64,000 bases of DNA from Trichobilharzia szidati (GCA_944472155.2 OX235273.1:31469204-31533203); one strand, 5' to 3'. Shown: positions 10,060 to 23,010, numbered from the stretch's first letter. The notes: a model not told the origin generated them from the letters alone. Translations and numbers: made by a program.

Positions 10060-10480
10060 AGTCAAACTCACAGCCAGCGGCAACAACAACAACACTCAAC
10101 ACCAATCACAATCAACTGGCGAAATGTGACAGAGATTACTTTCTTCACTTACCTAGGGAGCATCGCTTCAACCATAGGTAGTTGCCATGGACGAAAATAC
10201 CATAGCCAGAATCGGAATGTCAAAGTACACCTTCAAAACTCTGAAATCAGTGTGGAACTCTTCTGCACTCAGACAGCACAGAGAACAAGATTCAGATTTT
10301 CAAAACAAATATTAAATCAATCGGTCTGTCCATATCGGGTTGAAACTATACCAGTGTGTCGTGATGTGTGGCCATTTACTGCTGTTCTCCTTAGTTTAAT
10401 ATCGAAACAACAAGGAAATGGAATATACCTCTACCTAACTCCTCCCTTCCACCTCCCAACAGCATATCATCCTGGCCTGT
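10060..10480 (+). pseudogene. RTE-clade retrotransposon, C-terminal fragment
   Basis: The translation includes TEITFFTYLGSIASTIG followed by a frame-shifted relic of the KARIGKAR...LKxxWxS...TKxRIFxxNVK...LYGxETW segment, which lies C-terminal to the RT palm in SR2-type elements. Several frameshifts. Its far end merges with the 10,440-11,050 duplicated block. Confidence 0.5.
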
Positions 10481-10489
10481 AAAGTTCAG

Positions 10490-12090
10490 TTCAGTGGTTA
10501 AAACAATATATAGATTTGCTTATTTCCTGCTTGAGATGTTGCGTTTCTATTAGATAGTTGCAGCCTATTAGTAGGAAGCTTTCGACCTAGGGTTCGTGCT
10601 TATTGTCACTCGTCAGCAAGACGTATCTGTAGTATTCAAGGAAAACAAGTGCCTTCGTTGATTCCAATCCATATCTCTCAGTTCCGCGTTCAGCGACGTT
10701 ATCTTTGGGCTATACTGGCCAACAGCGTTTCGTGTATATTTGAGGAATTTCAGTTTGTAACCGGAAGAATAAAGATAACAAGATTATCTGACCTCATCCC
10801 TTTTATTTCGTGGATTACTTTTAATTGGCTGCGACCAGAACTATACAAAACAACCAATTCCCAAGACGTCTCAGACATACTCCTCTTGCATTAACAGAGT
10901 AACTATAAGTAATACAGATCTGGAATAGTGTGAATTATTATTTTACTAAGAGTTGAATGCGTGTACCATGATGGCGAGCAGCCTAACAATGTGGCCACAT
11001 TTTTGAAGTGACTGATGAAATTCGGTTTGCGAAAACAGGAAGGACTAGATGCATGCGATTACTTATTTAATCAAAGCATACTAAATATATCCACCACTAC
11101 CACTAATGCTGGTTTTTGATATAAGTATAAAACTTGGGCACTGTGGTAGAGTATAACTCCATTATGGATAAGATTTTATTTTGATAAATCACACAGTGTT
11201 GTACAGTTATATTAACTGATGACGTTTCGAGCACAAACTATTGCTCATAATCATATCAAGTTGATTTTTGACTTGTCACTTTGTCACTAAGTAGTAAACT
11301 TTCAAGGATTGGATGACTATTCACTACCTTTCTCTCTGTTAAGTCTTTTATCTTTTATATTTTTTATTGCGTCTTTCTCTAGACTGTTTGTTATTTTCAA
11401 TTAATTTAAATAAGGCGTTAGGGAAGACGAATGTCATGAGATGATATCACTTCTGTACAGTCGCTTTACAACTAGCATGATTCACAGTAATAAAATAAAA
11501 TGTATAACAACTACTCAGTTATATGAAACCAAAGTATATGCTGGCAGTCAATCATATTTAAGTGGATCAAGCTGTCCACACTAAGAGACGTTTGGAGTTT
11601 ATTGTTAGTTTGGACACAGTGATCTCAAGACTACCTGCCTGTCATGCTTGAATGATCTCGGTTGAGAAAGTGAATATTTATTGGTAGCAATTTTCGGGTT
11701 ACACTGAAAGGTCTGGCAGGTGATGTTGTTGGACATTGTCATCAGTGTCTATCCGGTCCACCTCCACCAAATACAGTCTACTTTGTGAAGGTAATCATCA
11801 TTATCTGCTTGTCTATATTTATCAGAACTTCCTCTTTATTTTTCTTATTATTACTGTATTAATCCTCAATTGTTGTTCGTTGAACTCTAGCTGCGAACAG
11901 TTCTTTCTTATGTCAGTATAACTAGGAAACCGAGTTGATGACTTTTTCGAAAGGAAATACTTCCCTTCACTTCAATTGTCTTTTTGTATTCATGTGTAAT
12001 CGGCCTAAGAGTTTGTTTTACGAACTATGGTTTCAGACAGCTTGACTGTTATTATTATGATTCCATTTGATCAGAATGTAACATGGCTCT
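10490..12090. other. No gene seen
   Basis: The first 600 bases belong to the duplicated block. Around 11,165-11,230 the string acagtgttgtacagttata followed by ttaactgatgacgtttcgag is a probable Penelope terminal block, also found at 47,905-47,945. The rest is unassigned AT-rich DNA. Confidence 0.45.
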
Positions 12091-12099
12091 TCAAGTACA

Positions 12100-12230
12100 C
12101 ACCCCTATGCCATCCTGTACTCTGCAGTCCTGTGTTGATTAAAGTCTACAGCCTGTTGGATAATCCCTTGGTGACGCGTGCACCAAGTTTCTGATCTAAC
12201 ACTAATATTGTCGGTTAAGTATCTTCATCA
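12100..12230 (-). pseudogene. Short RTE C-terminal relic
   Basis: The plus strand tacagcctgttggataatcc then gcaccaagtttctgatc matches the RTE copy at 53,030-53,085 (tgcaacctgttgaaaaacc ... cgccaagtttctgacc). Read on the minus strand it is the ETW...F.NRLQTLI part of the element. Heavily decayed. Confidence 0.4.
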
Positions 12231-12239
12231 CCCCTGTCT

Positions 12240-13790
12240 TTTTCATGCTGAAGTTAAGTAATACATAATTCTTATGAAATATTTTACGAACAACTGTCAC
12301 CTAATATTTTGGTCAGTGCCCGTTTTATCTTATTTCGGATTGTCAACTAGATGAACCCTCATCCTCTTCAGTGAGTGATGGTGTTCCCACTGTGACCAGC
12401 AGCCGTCAGTTCACTCATCACTTATTACCCAATTATGACAATTATCAGCCATCCAGATGTTTATATCAATTTCAGTCATCACAGTGTAATCATTGTCTAT
12501 CTGTTTATGTATCTGTCCACGTGTAGGAGAAACAACCAACCCGAATTCTTAAACAACTCGACCATTAGTGCTGCATAACCAGCATACATGGTAATACTCG
12601 AATGTTATCTGAACATGTAACCCATAAATAAATCGTTACAAGCAATCCCTCGTTTTCTATATTGTAAAAAAATGAGTAAAGCACATATTGACCTGAAAGC
12701 ATGTGTACAACTGTATTCGCAACACATAGTTAATCTGATCAGTACCCGTCTTTCAGTGATAAAGTGAGATTGAAAATTCCTTCTTATATTTCGTGAATAC
12801 TTCGTAAGCCAACTGTTTCCTTAGTCAGTAGAAGTTTATGAACACGTAATTTATGTTATCGCATTGAACACTGCTAATTTCTCCATCATAATGTTGAGAG
12901 ATTTGAAAGTCAGTTACCAGCCGGCATAGTTCCAGTAGGTGTGGCATAAGCAGGAATATTACAGCTGCAACGATCAGCTTACAGAATAGCCAAAGTAAAC
13001 GGTTGTGAGCAAAATGAATAGTTACTGACGCTTAATTCCTGTAACGAATTTATCAATGGACTTCGGGCAATATTAAGATCAAATAATCTGGGAGTCTTGA
13101 AATTTATTGTTGGTCATATGGTTTCAGTACATGCGTCGTAACGTTACTTCATCAGGGTTGACATATTCTGAACTTGATCACTTGTGGAATAATAATGATA
13201 GTTACCATGATTATACACCTTTTATTTCACACTAATATTAATGTAACAAATAGGGTTTCGATATGTCGTGCAACTATTAAGCTACTATTAAAGGATGAAT
13301 CATTATAGGTTTACTGTGACAACTGATTCCCAAGCACCATTACATCTGTGACCATTTTACAAGTAAGGTGGGTATTACTAGCAAGAACATGTAAGTAGTA
13401 TGTATTGCGTGATGTCTTCGGTGGATAAAGGCGGTACTACTTCAATGGTGATGTAGAGAAATGAAAGATCCTTGTGAAACAAAGGAAAATCTGAAAGCAT
13501 TACAATGGAAGTACAATATGTGGAGCATATTGAAATAGAGATTTTCACATAAAGTGTATGCATTCTCCCATATATGTTCATAAATTCGCCAATACACAAT
13601 TCCGCCATCGAAAACTGTTGTATTTTACTGTTACATAACTATCCTACCCAGATGTTTACTTCAACCTTATTTCATTCAGTAATGTTGCATCAGAAGTATA
13701 ATTTTTCAATAAGGCACAATTCTTAAAAATCATGGGTGATACGATAATTTTCCTCTGCTTTCCTAAATTTAATATCCAAACTACGCTCAA
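12240..13790. other. No gene seen
   Basis: AT-rich sequence without recognised features. A minus-strand frame at 13,378-13,608 stays open for 76 codons but shows no signal peptide, conserved spacing or paralogue that I can find. Confidence 0.45.
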
Positions 13791-15004
13791 GTGGAGTACG
13801 ATTCTAATTCAACTCCTCCCCTCCACCTTCCCTAGCATAGCATCTTAGTAGCCACTGTTCACTACAGTTGTCAAAGATAACGAAATATTTTTGATGAACT
13901 TGCATATAAACTTTTAGGTTCATATTAGTTTCTTGAGGGCTATACACCATGAGCCTTGAACCTAGAATTCGAGATCGTTGAAATAAGAATAAACCTAACA
14001 GGATTAAATCAGCTCATCATTATTATTTCATGGTTGCAACCAGAACAATACGAAAGTACCGGTTGCAGAAACGTTTCGAGAATATTTTCTTCGGTTGACA
14101 AGAAGTAATTGATAGGAACTATAAGTAACGCATTTCTAGGATGGCGTAAACTGTTAAATTATTAGGAGTTGGAAGCGTGCGCAGTGGTGACCAGCCACCT
14201 ACAACTGTGAACTCACTGCAAACTTGAGTGAAAGAATTCAGCCTATACCAATACTACAGACTAGACAGATCATATTGGTTACTACCTAGTAACCAATTGA
14301 CGTATATTACATTCATTCATCAACAGAATTAACGTCAATTTTCTCATTCTTGCTTTGTTGCAGAATGGAAATCTGTCGAAAATAAAGTGAATGATTGGTC
14401 AGTGGCCTTCTATAATTGTCTCATACTCTGTACCTCTTCTACTTGCAAAACATACACTATTGTTACGGTGTATATATTTGTTAAGTGTTAGTTGTCATCA
14501 TATAGATGAGGTAGATGACATTTAGCACTTGATTAGTTCCTATTGGAGCAGAGGATTCTTATAAATACTCACTTTGCCGGTACCTTCCTCGAATAATAGT
14601 GTGACTGTTCCTGAAATTGAATCCTGTATTCCTTCGTAGTTGAGCTGAAGTATTCCATTATTGATACTTCATAACCTCGTTTGCTTCAAACTAAATTAGA
14701 CAGGCGATAATATCATATGAATTTCCTGCGGTATCAATTGTATTTCACTAGAAAGGAAATTGAAACATCAAAATTAATGGTAATAAAAATATTATCAGGA
14801 CAAAAATCTTCTACTTATTCACTCATATACCACGAACACTTGCTGAACAATCATGTTAACAAAGTTAACAGTATCTGATATAAATCTGAAGGAATTCTGC
14901 TAATAAATCAGCCAAAAACCTAGTACGCAACGAATACGTTGGAGGAAATTGATGTCGACTTCATGTATATTGATGCAACGTTGATGTGACAATACATTCC
15001 ATAC

Positions 15005-15151
15005 CCTCGAATGTAACCTAAAATAAAAAAATGATGAGTTTTGTTTCTCAAGTTGACGTGGAGATCAAGTGAAAAGGAAATAAAAGCTTGTGGGCAGCCG
15101 TGAGGACAGTTGAATATGATGATCGGAGAGTAGCAGGGAATGTAATCACAC
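15005..15151 (-). CDS. Candidate symmetric Cys-rich exon (147 nt)
   Basis: Minus strand: acceptor tttgaaatgcag, donor GG|GTATGG, 147 bases, divisible by three and open throughout in phase 2. The peptide begins CDYIPCYSPIIIFNCPHGC and continues FSLDLHVNLRN. It has four cysteines in a C-x4-C ... C-x3-C pattern and one potential N-glycosylation site (NKT). The phase (1 nt in, 2 nt out) is the same as the 201-nt exon at 21,641-21,841, so the two could belong to the same kind of extracellular modular protein. No homologue recognised. Confidence 0.38.
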
Positions 15152-16131
15152 CTGCATTTCAAATTCCCATAAGTTGTCTTCAGAGAAGTGAATACTAATC
15201 ACAGTATAACGAAATAAGATAACGATGAGGAAGAACAAGTTAGTGCTTTTATAATTTGGATGCTTTTGTTTAAGTGTAGAGAGATAAGTAGTGACATCAG
15301 TAGACAATGTCATTGACAACATGATTCTCACGTTGGTCAGTATTCTGAAACTAGTAGAAAGAGTCCGCAGATATGCATATGCAGGTTACCACTTTCCCTT
15401 CATGCTTCCAACATGGACGAAAATGTGAAATTTACAAAAAAGTTCTTGTCAACTTCCAATGCATTGTGATGAACAATAAAATCAATGAATCAGTCACTCT
15501 TCAGTCACTCAACTCATTGTTATCTGCAAGTCGTGCTGATGAGATGCGATTCAGCAGTAATTATAAATTTTTTCTGCAATGAAGAGATAGATAATCACGT
15601 TCAAATTAGAATAGCACAACATGATGTTTTTAATTCTCTATAGGAGTTGTGAAGAAAGTTTTCACTGACTGTTCGTGAAAGTAGTTCGACTTTGCTTTGT
15701 ACTCTAAGTGCTAAGTAATTCATAGACTTGATGAGTGACAAAAGGCATTTGGAACAGTCTCCTGCAGACTTTCATCAACACCTGCCTTTCGCTGTCTCGA
15801 TACTGAAATTCAGATGGGCTGAATTCTGAAGACATGACAACGAAGTGGTCACCCAACAACTACTGAGAATCAAATGGACATGGACTGAATGTACGATACT
15901 AGGAGCGTTATGCGATATTGTGCATCAGACCCTAGACTGGAAATCGAATGAAAAACGACTAGTTGTGTTTTCGTTCGAAGTTGACATGAAGGAAATGAAA
16001 CCATATCGGTTAATGATACTTCAAAGTCTGAAGCCTGGCAGTGTTTCTGAACTCAGCATTTATCTTATTATCCTCCCGAATCATACAACACTGAGCATAC
16101 AACTTTATGACTAGGACCGAAAGGGAATAAA

Positions 16132-16325
16132 CTACTCCGGAAGAATTTTATCCAACCTCCAAGTGGCTGTGGATTTTATCAGAACGTAGAGATCCTTATG
16201 GATGTAAAATTGCTTATGATATAGTTCAGCGAAGCTATTTTCGGAGAATTTATTCTCTATAGCTGTGCAATGTAATTTACATCGTATTTTCAACAAAAGA
16301 GGATAGTAACAGAATTGATGAAATC
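16132..16325 (-). CDS. Weak candidate terminal exon, paralogue near 9.86-10.07 kb
   Basis: The minus strand keeps a frame ending AELYHKQFYIHKDLYVLIKS plus about a dozen residues and a stop. The copy at 9857-10,105 ends LIVLIHSTSRTIRF and a stop about ten residues later. Both end near the same place, but the rest is poorly conserved and no acceptor is convincing. Probably a decayed exon or chance. Confidence 0.15.
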
Positions 16326-16329
16326 TCGT

Positions 16330-16485
16330 AATCACAAACTGGCAGAGGCTTGAATTCACGGGCCACTGCTCCTTGAATTCGTGCCGGAATGGTCTGTAAG
16401 CTCGCCTCATAATGTGGAGGTCCTGTAATCGAGACCAGTGGTTCTGTAATTCCGAGGACCACTAAACTAGGACGAAAAATTGTGA
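16330..16485 (+). mobile_element. Degenerate Sm-alpha-like element
   Basis: Aligns with the better copies at 22,648-23,227: gaattcacgggcc, then ctgtaagctcgcctcataat in the tRNA-like head, then GAGGACCACTAAACTAGGAC and GAAA where the others have the hammerhead-like GTCCCAAACTAGGA-GAAA. The ribozyme core CTGATGA is lost. Old inactive copy. Confidence 0.4.
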
Positions 16486-16559
16486 TAATATTTCATTAGT
16501 TTACACACAATGATAATTTTTCTGTTTTGGTAATATTTCTAACAAAATGCCCATGATTG

Positions 16560-17620
16560 GACCAGCTGTTGGAGTTGTTTTGTTTTTATTTCACACATGA
16601 TGACCTTTAGTTAGGCGTTTATGTTCATTCACTCTGATTTTGAGTGATATTGACGTTTGACCCACGTATTTAGTGGGCACAGGATATTTTGTAAATTACA
16701 TTATTTTTATGCATTTTTATTGCACCTTTTAGTTAATTTATTTTATTTCTCATTAGATGCGTCGGTTTGAACGTGGTACGAATCCCAATATTTCTGAGGT
16801 TTCTTCGAATTTCCTCGGATGTACCAGATTCGTATGGTAGTGTGACCATCTTTCTTTCTTGTCATTCCTTGTTTTCACCCATTTTCCTCTTCTTCATATT
16901 ATATATGACAAATTCTTTTGGGTAATTGGTATCGAGTGACATTTTGAATGAGGAAATTATTCCTTTTCCTCGGTCATCTAGTGTTATTGTAAGTCTGCGT
17001 ATTCTGTCCGCAAGATCTTGCACTAGTCCTCCTTTTTCTGTGAATGGATGAGCTGAGTGATAATCAAGGAGTCTCCCAGAATATGTAGTTTTTCTATCTA
17101 GCATAGTTTCCATGCTGCCATCTGTTACTCTTTGTACTTTGCAGTCTCACATAGGCAGTTCCCCAATTTCATTCTCTATTTACATGAGGGATTTTACTGA
17201 GTCATATAACTGTTGTTGTGTGAGAAGAATTTCTCAAAAACATAATTATTTATTTATTACTAACGTGTCATCTTTATATGTCCACCAACATTTTATTGAT
17301 GACCTGAATGGTTTAAGTGCATTCTCTTCCCAAAATTCCATGAGTATGTCAGCTACTATTGGTAAGATGGGCGATCCATTGGCTGCTCCTTCATTTGTTG
17401 GAATATTTTTCCTTCAAATGTAAAATATGTTGTTGTTACACAGAATTCACTGACTTCTATCATCTCTTCTACTGATAATTGTGTCCCGTCTTTTAGGTCA
17501 TCATCTTCGTTTAGTCTCGTTTTCAGTGCATCCATGGCCATGTGAACGGGTATTTTGGTATAGATACTGTGTTAATTCCTTTCTTAGCTATTCTCTGTTA
17601 TTCTTTCATGTGTGTCCGAC
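16560..17620 (-). pseudogene. Penelope-like element, RT plus linker plus GIY start
   Basis: Minus-strand frames in order: TTYFTFEGKIFQQMKEQPM, the Penelope RT motif around YFxFxGxxYxQxxGxPM; TYSGRLLDYHSAHP; LADRIRRLTITLDD; then VTLPYESGTSEEIRRNLRN and IGIRTTFKPTHLMRNKIN; then NNVIYKISCAH at the start of the GIY-YIG domain. Several frameshifts and stops. The upstream fingers domain and most of the nuclease are missing. Non-functional. Confidence 0.7.
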
Positions 17621-17629
17621 TTGATGCTA

Positions 17630-20600
17630 CTTAGCATTAGTAAGTAGTATGAATATGTTTTACGTCTTATAACTGTCGTCTTCGCTCATGAGGTTTAACT
17701 CACTGAATGTGTTTACGCTCTATTTGATGTATTGTAATTATTTTCTTAAAGTTGAACAATATTTGCTGTATATGATTTAGTTATTCAAGCACCTTTTACT
17801 GGCGGAACATTACTTATCCATATCCCTTTATTGTGTGTCTGGCGTTTGCGATCTGTTTAGATAACACGTAGATCGCCTTACACACAACTCTGCTGGCTTC
17901 ACTTATGGACACACACTGACTGTGCTTTTGACAGCATTCATCCTTAGACACCCCACAACTGATGCTTGTTTATTATATTTCTTTATTTTATGTTTAATTT
18001 AGTACCACGTCTTAGCAAAACCCTGTTTTTTCGGATTTTACGCGTCAATCTACGTGTGGTTTTAATAATCGTTCGATTATCGTCCCGAATTCCTTTTGGA
18101 AGAAATTCACAACTCCATTTAGCTCTCTTCTCCAGTAAAATATGCATAGAGTTGCTTGATTTAAGTTTGGACGGTAGTGAATTTGACAAGGAGAGCAGGT
18201 AAAACACAAAACAATTTCATCTGAGACGCTCAAATCAATGAAGCAGAGATGCACGTTTGAGAGTAAACATCACTGACTCGTATTCCCCATAGAGAAAAAT
18301 ATCATTAAGACAAATAAATTAATGGTTGGAATTATATTATGTTGAACAGGATCATATGAGAGTAAACTCCAAAAAACATTTAATTATTCACTGGATAATT
18401 TAAACATGCAATGACAATGACAGTTAGTAATGAGTTCAAAACAGAAAGTCATGACGTAGCACGAAGTTAGGTGAACAACTGTTACTCAGAAAGAGAGTAC
18501 AAATTTAATGTTTCAGATAAATTAAAATATGTCAGTTTGGATTAATTATCAGTTCAGCTGGCAAAATAGTTGTAGTTCCAGAAGACTTCTCCTCAGCAAT
18601 CTGAAAAACACAAAATTCCATTTGATTGAACTTCTGTCTTTTAATTTCAAAATGATTTTATTTTATAAAATTTCAAGTTTGCCTAATATGATGTTTCAGA
18701 TGGAAGGAGTAAATAAAATACAAGTCAGTATGATAAATGTCTTGCATTATCACTATTAAGGTTGAGAAATGTTAAAGTATTGTGATGACCACCTGACATC
18801 TTATTATAATATTATGTATTAAAAACCTTATTTGTGAACGGTGTAGCTAAAATTAATAAATTTTTAATCAACCTACCATATTAGATTCTTCAATCATCGC
18901 GGCAGGTTATTTCTGGAAATAGACAAAAGATTGTTGTTTTTACAGTACGATTCTTTACAAGAAAGTTTGACAACTCTGGAACAGATACAAAACTACTTGG
19001 TGAAGATATTCCGAGCACTCAATGAAAACCTACTATAATTTGCTCACAAAAGTTCTTGGTTTTTTATTTGTTACTTTTTCATAATGGAATAATACTAGTG
19101 GTATACCGCCCTGACACGTAAATGTATATTTAGTTTCACTCCAGGGAAACGGTTTGGAATAGGCAGTTTGATTCGTTTGATAGCGGTAGTTTCTGGAAAG
19201 TGAAATAACCAGGGTGTTTTTCGTATGAGGATTATTTTGAAGGTTTGACAATTTGGTAACTTTGCTTTGCAAAAGTGAGTTTTGTTAAAACATTTCAGTG
19301 TAATCACTGTATTCAGAAACAGTGTGATTAACCTCCCACTACCCTGGTAACTAGATACCTGTTTTTGTTTCTGCGTTTATTTCTACGTCATAAATGTTAT
19401 TTGATTTCATTGAAATATGAGCTGAATTCATCACTAATGTTCCAGTTCACTTATTTGTTTTTTATGTAGTAGTTTTATTTTGAATTGTCATATCTTCTCA
19501 CTCTCACTTTCTACTATCAACATTTTCATCGAATTTTGTATGAATAAATTCTGGTTGTTAGATCGTTAAGTATTTTGTCTTCAGATCTCTTATCATTGAG
19601 CAGAAATAATCTTTGAGTAGTTCAAGATGCTTGCATTTATAGTAGCGTATATCTTCTTTAGGTGGTTAACAGTTGAAGAAAAACTATGAATTAAAAAATT
19701 GTCTCTATCGTGCAAATATATTGAATCTTGTTTTGTACCAATTCAATTAACCAGTACAGCTTCGCCCATACTCAAACATTATGGAAAATAAGTAACATTC
19801 AGTATTTCCATTTATGGCTTTTTATTCATGATAATCTATCTACGCTTATTAATTTTTGTGTATTTTATTGTTTAAGTGAATTTATTGGCTTCAACCAAGC
19901 GGTCTGGAGTTTTCTTATCTACTGCTGTACGTATAACTATGAGCTTCAGATCAGAGCACACTGGTATTATTCTTCCGATTCTGTAGAGAATTTTGCTGGT
20001 TTTACCGAATTAGTGTCATATTCATCACTTCGTATAACCTTTATGCACCATATATGTTTCAACTTCATCAACACTGGCCTTTTCAGTTTGACTGGTTACT
20101 AATTGTCTTCAAGTTAAGTATTTCTGGCTTCATACCCATCACTGTGTAGTTTAGTTCTTTTATTTTATTTTACTTGAGCTTACTTCTATCGTTGCTAGTC
20201 ATGTCATTCGCTTTGTTCAATCAAATATTGGTGAGGAATCGTTTCTTCTCACAGTACGATTTACAAATTAATACGGAATTGAATCCTACCATGGCATGAG
20301 AGCGTTATATAAGTATGAATAACCATGATTTACGTGTCCCGTTGAAAAGATGAAGAAGATAAAATGTTCTTCTGAATGGAACTTACGTTTGCCATCGGGA
20401 AGGTAAATGGTACCTAACATTGGACAAATTTTGAATCAATGAGAGAAATTTTTCGCAGAATAACTTAAAATCATTCAGTGGTCTAAGTTCTAAAATGACA
20501 GACTAAGTGGGGAAATGTGTTTGTGCTCTACACTTCAAAGTGTCTGACCATAGATTTAATTATTCATTCAATTTGTACGGAAATAAAAAAGCAATGGCGG

Positions 20601-21200
20601 TTTAATTAAAATACACAAAACAACGGGATTAACAAAGGTGATGGAAGCACTATGATTTAATGAAATGCACCCATAATTATGCTTTGTGAAAACAATGAAA
20701 TTTAACCTTTGCTTACCCTAACCTAATTGATCTACTGAAATACAGCCCTAGCTGTTCCCTGAATTAGGCCTGCATTGTTAGTGCACGACAATATTGTCAT
20801 GAGACTTAGCATACTTCAGTAATCCTTTTCTTAGTATATTAATATGATTTTGTCACTTACTATCCTCTTAAATTTCGTATACCTGACTATTTTGTTTATT
20901 TTATTTGATACCACACTCGACCATTTCCATTTAAATTATGTCTACAAGTAAATGTGTGATCAAATGTTTATAAAAATATTGTACAATTTTTCATTTTTCC
21001 AATAAAGTCCTTCATTAAATAATACTACTCAAATCTACTGAAGTTTCAAATTGGTTTTAGACTTAGCACTAGTGAAAAAAATACTGTCAAGCGAACATCC
21101 CACTGTCTACAACAAATTTATGTGCATAATCCACCTCTGTTTCAATCTTCCTCTTATACCCTTCCACAGGGACAAGATGTAGGGTCACTTTATCGGAGTA
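17630..21200. other. No gene seen; part of old repeats
   Basis: 17,990-18,200 repeats the block at 7740-8250 (ttttacgcgtcaatctacgt; gtttggacggtagtgaattt). The remainder, 18,340-21,200, is AT-rich with only chance reading frames. Confidence 0.45.
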
Positions 21201-21640
21201 ATCAGTCATGGCTTGACGATGTTAAACAATTTTGACGTGCATATTCTGACGATTGACAGATCCGTTCTGTTATTCATGTTAGTCTTCATAGACTTGAGGT
21301 TTAGAATTTTTCCTGTCCTACTCCAAAATGTCAACTCTGGTAGTTTCCGTCTAACGAAAGATATACAGAGAAAACACAAAAGCGATACGATAAATTATGC
21401 ATACGCTCAAAGTAGATATCGTCTATAAACTCATTCTGGTACTTGTATCGATTCGCAAAAACAGTACGACGCATAGAAATATGCTTACTTGTCTTTGGAC
21501 CTTGTTTTTATAAAGTTACATGTTTTAGTCACGAAGTGAGCGTCATAAACAAATAGACATAATAACGGCAAATAACATTGTTTAGTTTCAAAGGCTGTTA
21601 ACTTGTACTAAATGAACGCAAACATATAAAGGTTTACTAC

Positions 21641-21841
21641 CTTTCTTCGTCACATCCATAATTTCGACTAATTCCGTCAAATTCCCAGGTCATCTCATTC
21701 AAGTGACAGATATGTTTGCCTTGACACATGAAGGCTACTTGAACAAAAACTGGTGAGTTAATCGGTGGTGCAAAGCGTACATCTAAGAAGAAACACTTAT
21801 TTGATGGTTTGATCCTTTCAGAGGCTCTACAATTCGTTCTT
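21641..21841 (-). CDS. Symmetric Cys-rich exon (201 nt), best-preserved array copy
   Basis: Minus strand: acceptor ttttgttacag, donor AAAG|GTAGTA, 201 bases open in phase 2 (1 nt in, 2 nt out). The peptide contains NCRASERIKPSNKCFF, VFVQVAFMCQGKHICHLNE and SRNYGCDEE: five cysteines, with CQGKHIC loosely like the CxGKxxC of SUEL/galactose-binding lectin modules (resemblance only). Copies near 29.5, 36.1 and 41.2 kb have stops and indels, so this is the one intact member. Secreted or extracellular location is inferred from the cysteines. Confidence 0.45.
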
Positions 21842-22349
21842 CTGTAACAAAAGATACTGTTCAAATTATTTACTTTATAAACAGTATATTACTACGTATA
21901 ACTGTGAACAGTATTCGAGAAACACTGTGGGTGAAACTGTCTCTGAGAAGTGAACGTCAACTTGAAATCATTCTGATGGTTACATGAACTGTGATGAACA
22001 AACTACAACATATTACGAGATGAATATGAATTGAAAAACAGAACTATTTGAGTCGTGACTAGATGATAAAAACTCCACTTAAATTTGCATCACAGACGAT
22101 CAGGGCGAATTCATCTGCAAAAAGGATTATGACAGTATTTACTGAGAATGAAAACATTTTGCCTATATAAAAATGGATGTCATACATTGTGTTAACAACA
22201 CAACCTGTGTTTCATCAAATGTAAGGTAACCAGAATAAAGGTTCTGTGTACACCTGGGAATTTGTCAGATTTTTGTCGAATTTCACCATAAACACCCTAC
22301 TAACTGACTACTGTTGAATAATTTCCAGTGTGAAACATAATCATTCCAT

Positions 22350-22645
22350 GGTATATTGAGAGGGGGCAGTGGGTTGACCAATTCAAAAGGCTCTTTAATA
22401 GACTGTCCCCTCCAGCTCGTCCTGAAATACCATCAACAGCCAATGGACACCGTTCCTTCAACAAAAGCTGGAATCTTGATTGCAATCGTGCTACTGAAAG
22501 CAAACTGGAAAAGCAGTGGGACAAGACAAAACCCTTCCTACATCAATGGAAAAGAGGCCACAGACCAGAGAGGATATGCTGACGCCTTCATTGTAAAGAG
22601 TTTGGGAAGAAAGAATGGTACCTACTGATTGGAAGAAAGAACACC
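22350..22645 (+). pseudogene. RTE-clade fragment, region before RT fingers
   Basis: The plus strand reads GLTNSKGSLIDCPLQL, then VPSTKAGILIAIVLLKA and KNGTY. This parallels the FxxLLNRPAPxxPP ... IxxxIKxLKxxKAAGPDxIPAEALK region and the TDWKEG start of SR2-type RT. It is interrupted at about 22,648 by a composite Sm-alpha-like insertion; a short continuation (ttaaactaccaaagtaagcc) resumes at 23,228. Confidence 0.5.
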
Positions 22646-22699
22646 TTGTTACAGGATTTTCATCATAAGCTGACATTAGTTAGAGAACCACTGGAAAAC

Positions 22700-22760
22700 C
22701 TGGGAGCATGGGACAGCTGTTTCGCCCTAGTTTGGGACTCTTCATCAGTACGCACACACC
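22700..22760 (-). ncRNA. Hammerhead-ribozyme-like core, minus copy
   Basis: The minus strand reads CTGATGA, AGA, GTCC, loop CAAACTA, GGGC, GAAA, CAGCTGTC. This matches the schistosome Sm-alpha hammerhead order (CUGAUGA-stem II-GAAA-stem III-GUC) except for three extra bases (AGA) between the core and stem II. Self-cleavage would fall after the GUC. Whether the insertion abolishes activity is unknown. Confidence 0.5.
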
Positions 22761-23010
22761 GGGACTGGAACCCAGGATCGTCCGGTTACAAAGCGAGCTC
22801 GCATACCATTAAGCCACTGGGACCTGATCCAATGGCGTATGAATTCTAACTTTTGCCAAATCACGACATAGCGCGACCCCTAGCCAATGTCTTCGGCGAG
22901 TATTTGTCCTCACACCCGACCTGCTGCACCCTACTGGTCACGACTTCTCACTAGAACCCCAAGTAACTACCTACCTGATTAGGGCAAGTCGCTAGTGGGG
23001 ATCTCATTGA

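Larger units (their letters stand above)
7980..11100. repeat. Segmental duplication, copy 1
   Basis: Sub-blocks match the second copy in the same orientation: 7980-8260 with 14620-14830, 8690-8980 with 15570-15850, 9880-10070 with 16180-16325, and 10440-11050 with 13800-14230. Identity is moderate, with many indels. The order of the last pair differs, so the duplication was followed by rearrangement. Copy 1 contains a SINE (8310-8505) and an RTE piece (10060-10480) absent from copy 2. The minus strand of both copies holds candidate Cys-containing exons. Confidence 0.6.
13800..16330. repeat. Segmental duplication, copy 2
   Basis: Counterpart of 7980-11,100. 14,620-14,830, 15,570-15,850 and 16,180-16,325 keep the order of copy 1; 13,800-14,230 (matching 10,440-11,050) has moved to the front. 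Lacks the SINE and RTE insertions of copy 1 and gains a degenerate Sm-alpha-like element at its right edge. Confidence 0.6.

Noticed and set aside
22646..22849. Plus-strand 67-residue protein
   Set aside because: It is the reverse of the Sm-alpha-like tRNA head and ribozyme-like core, not a gene.
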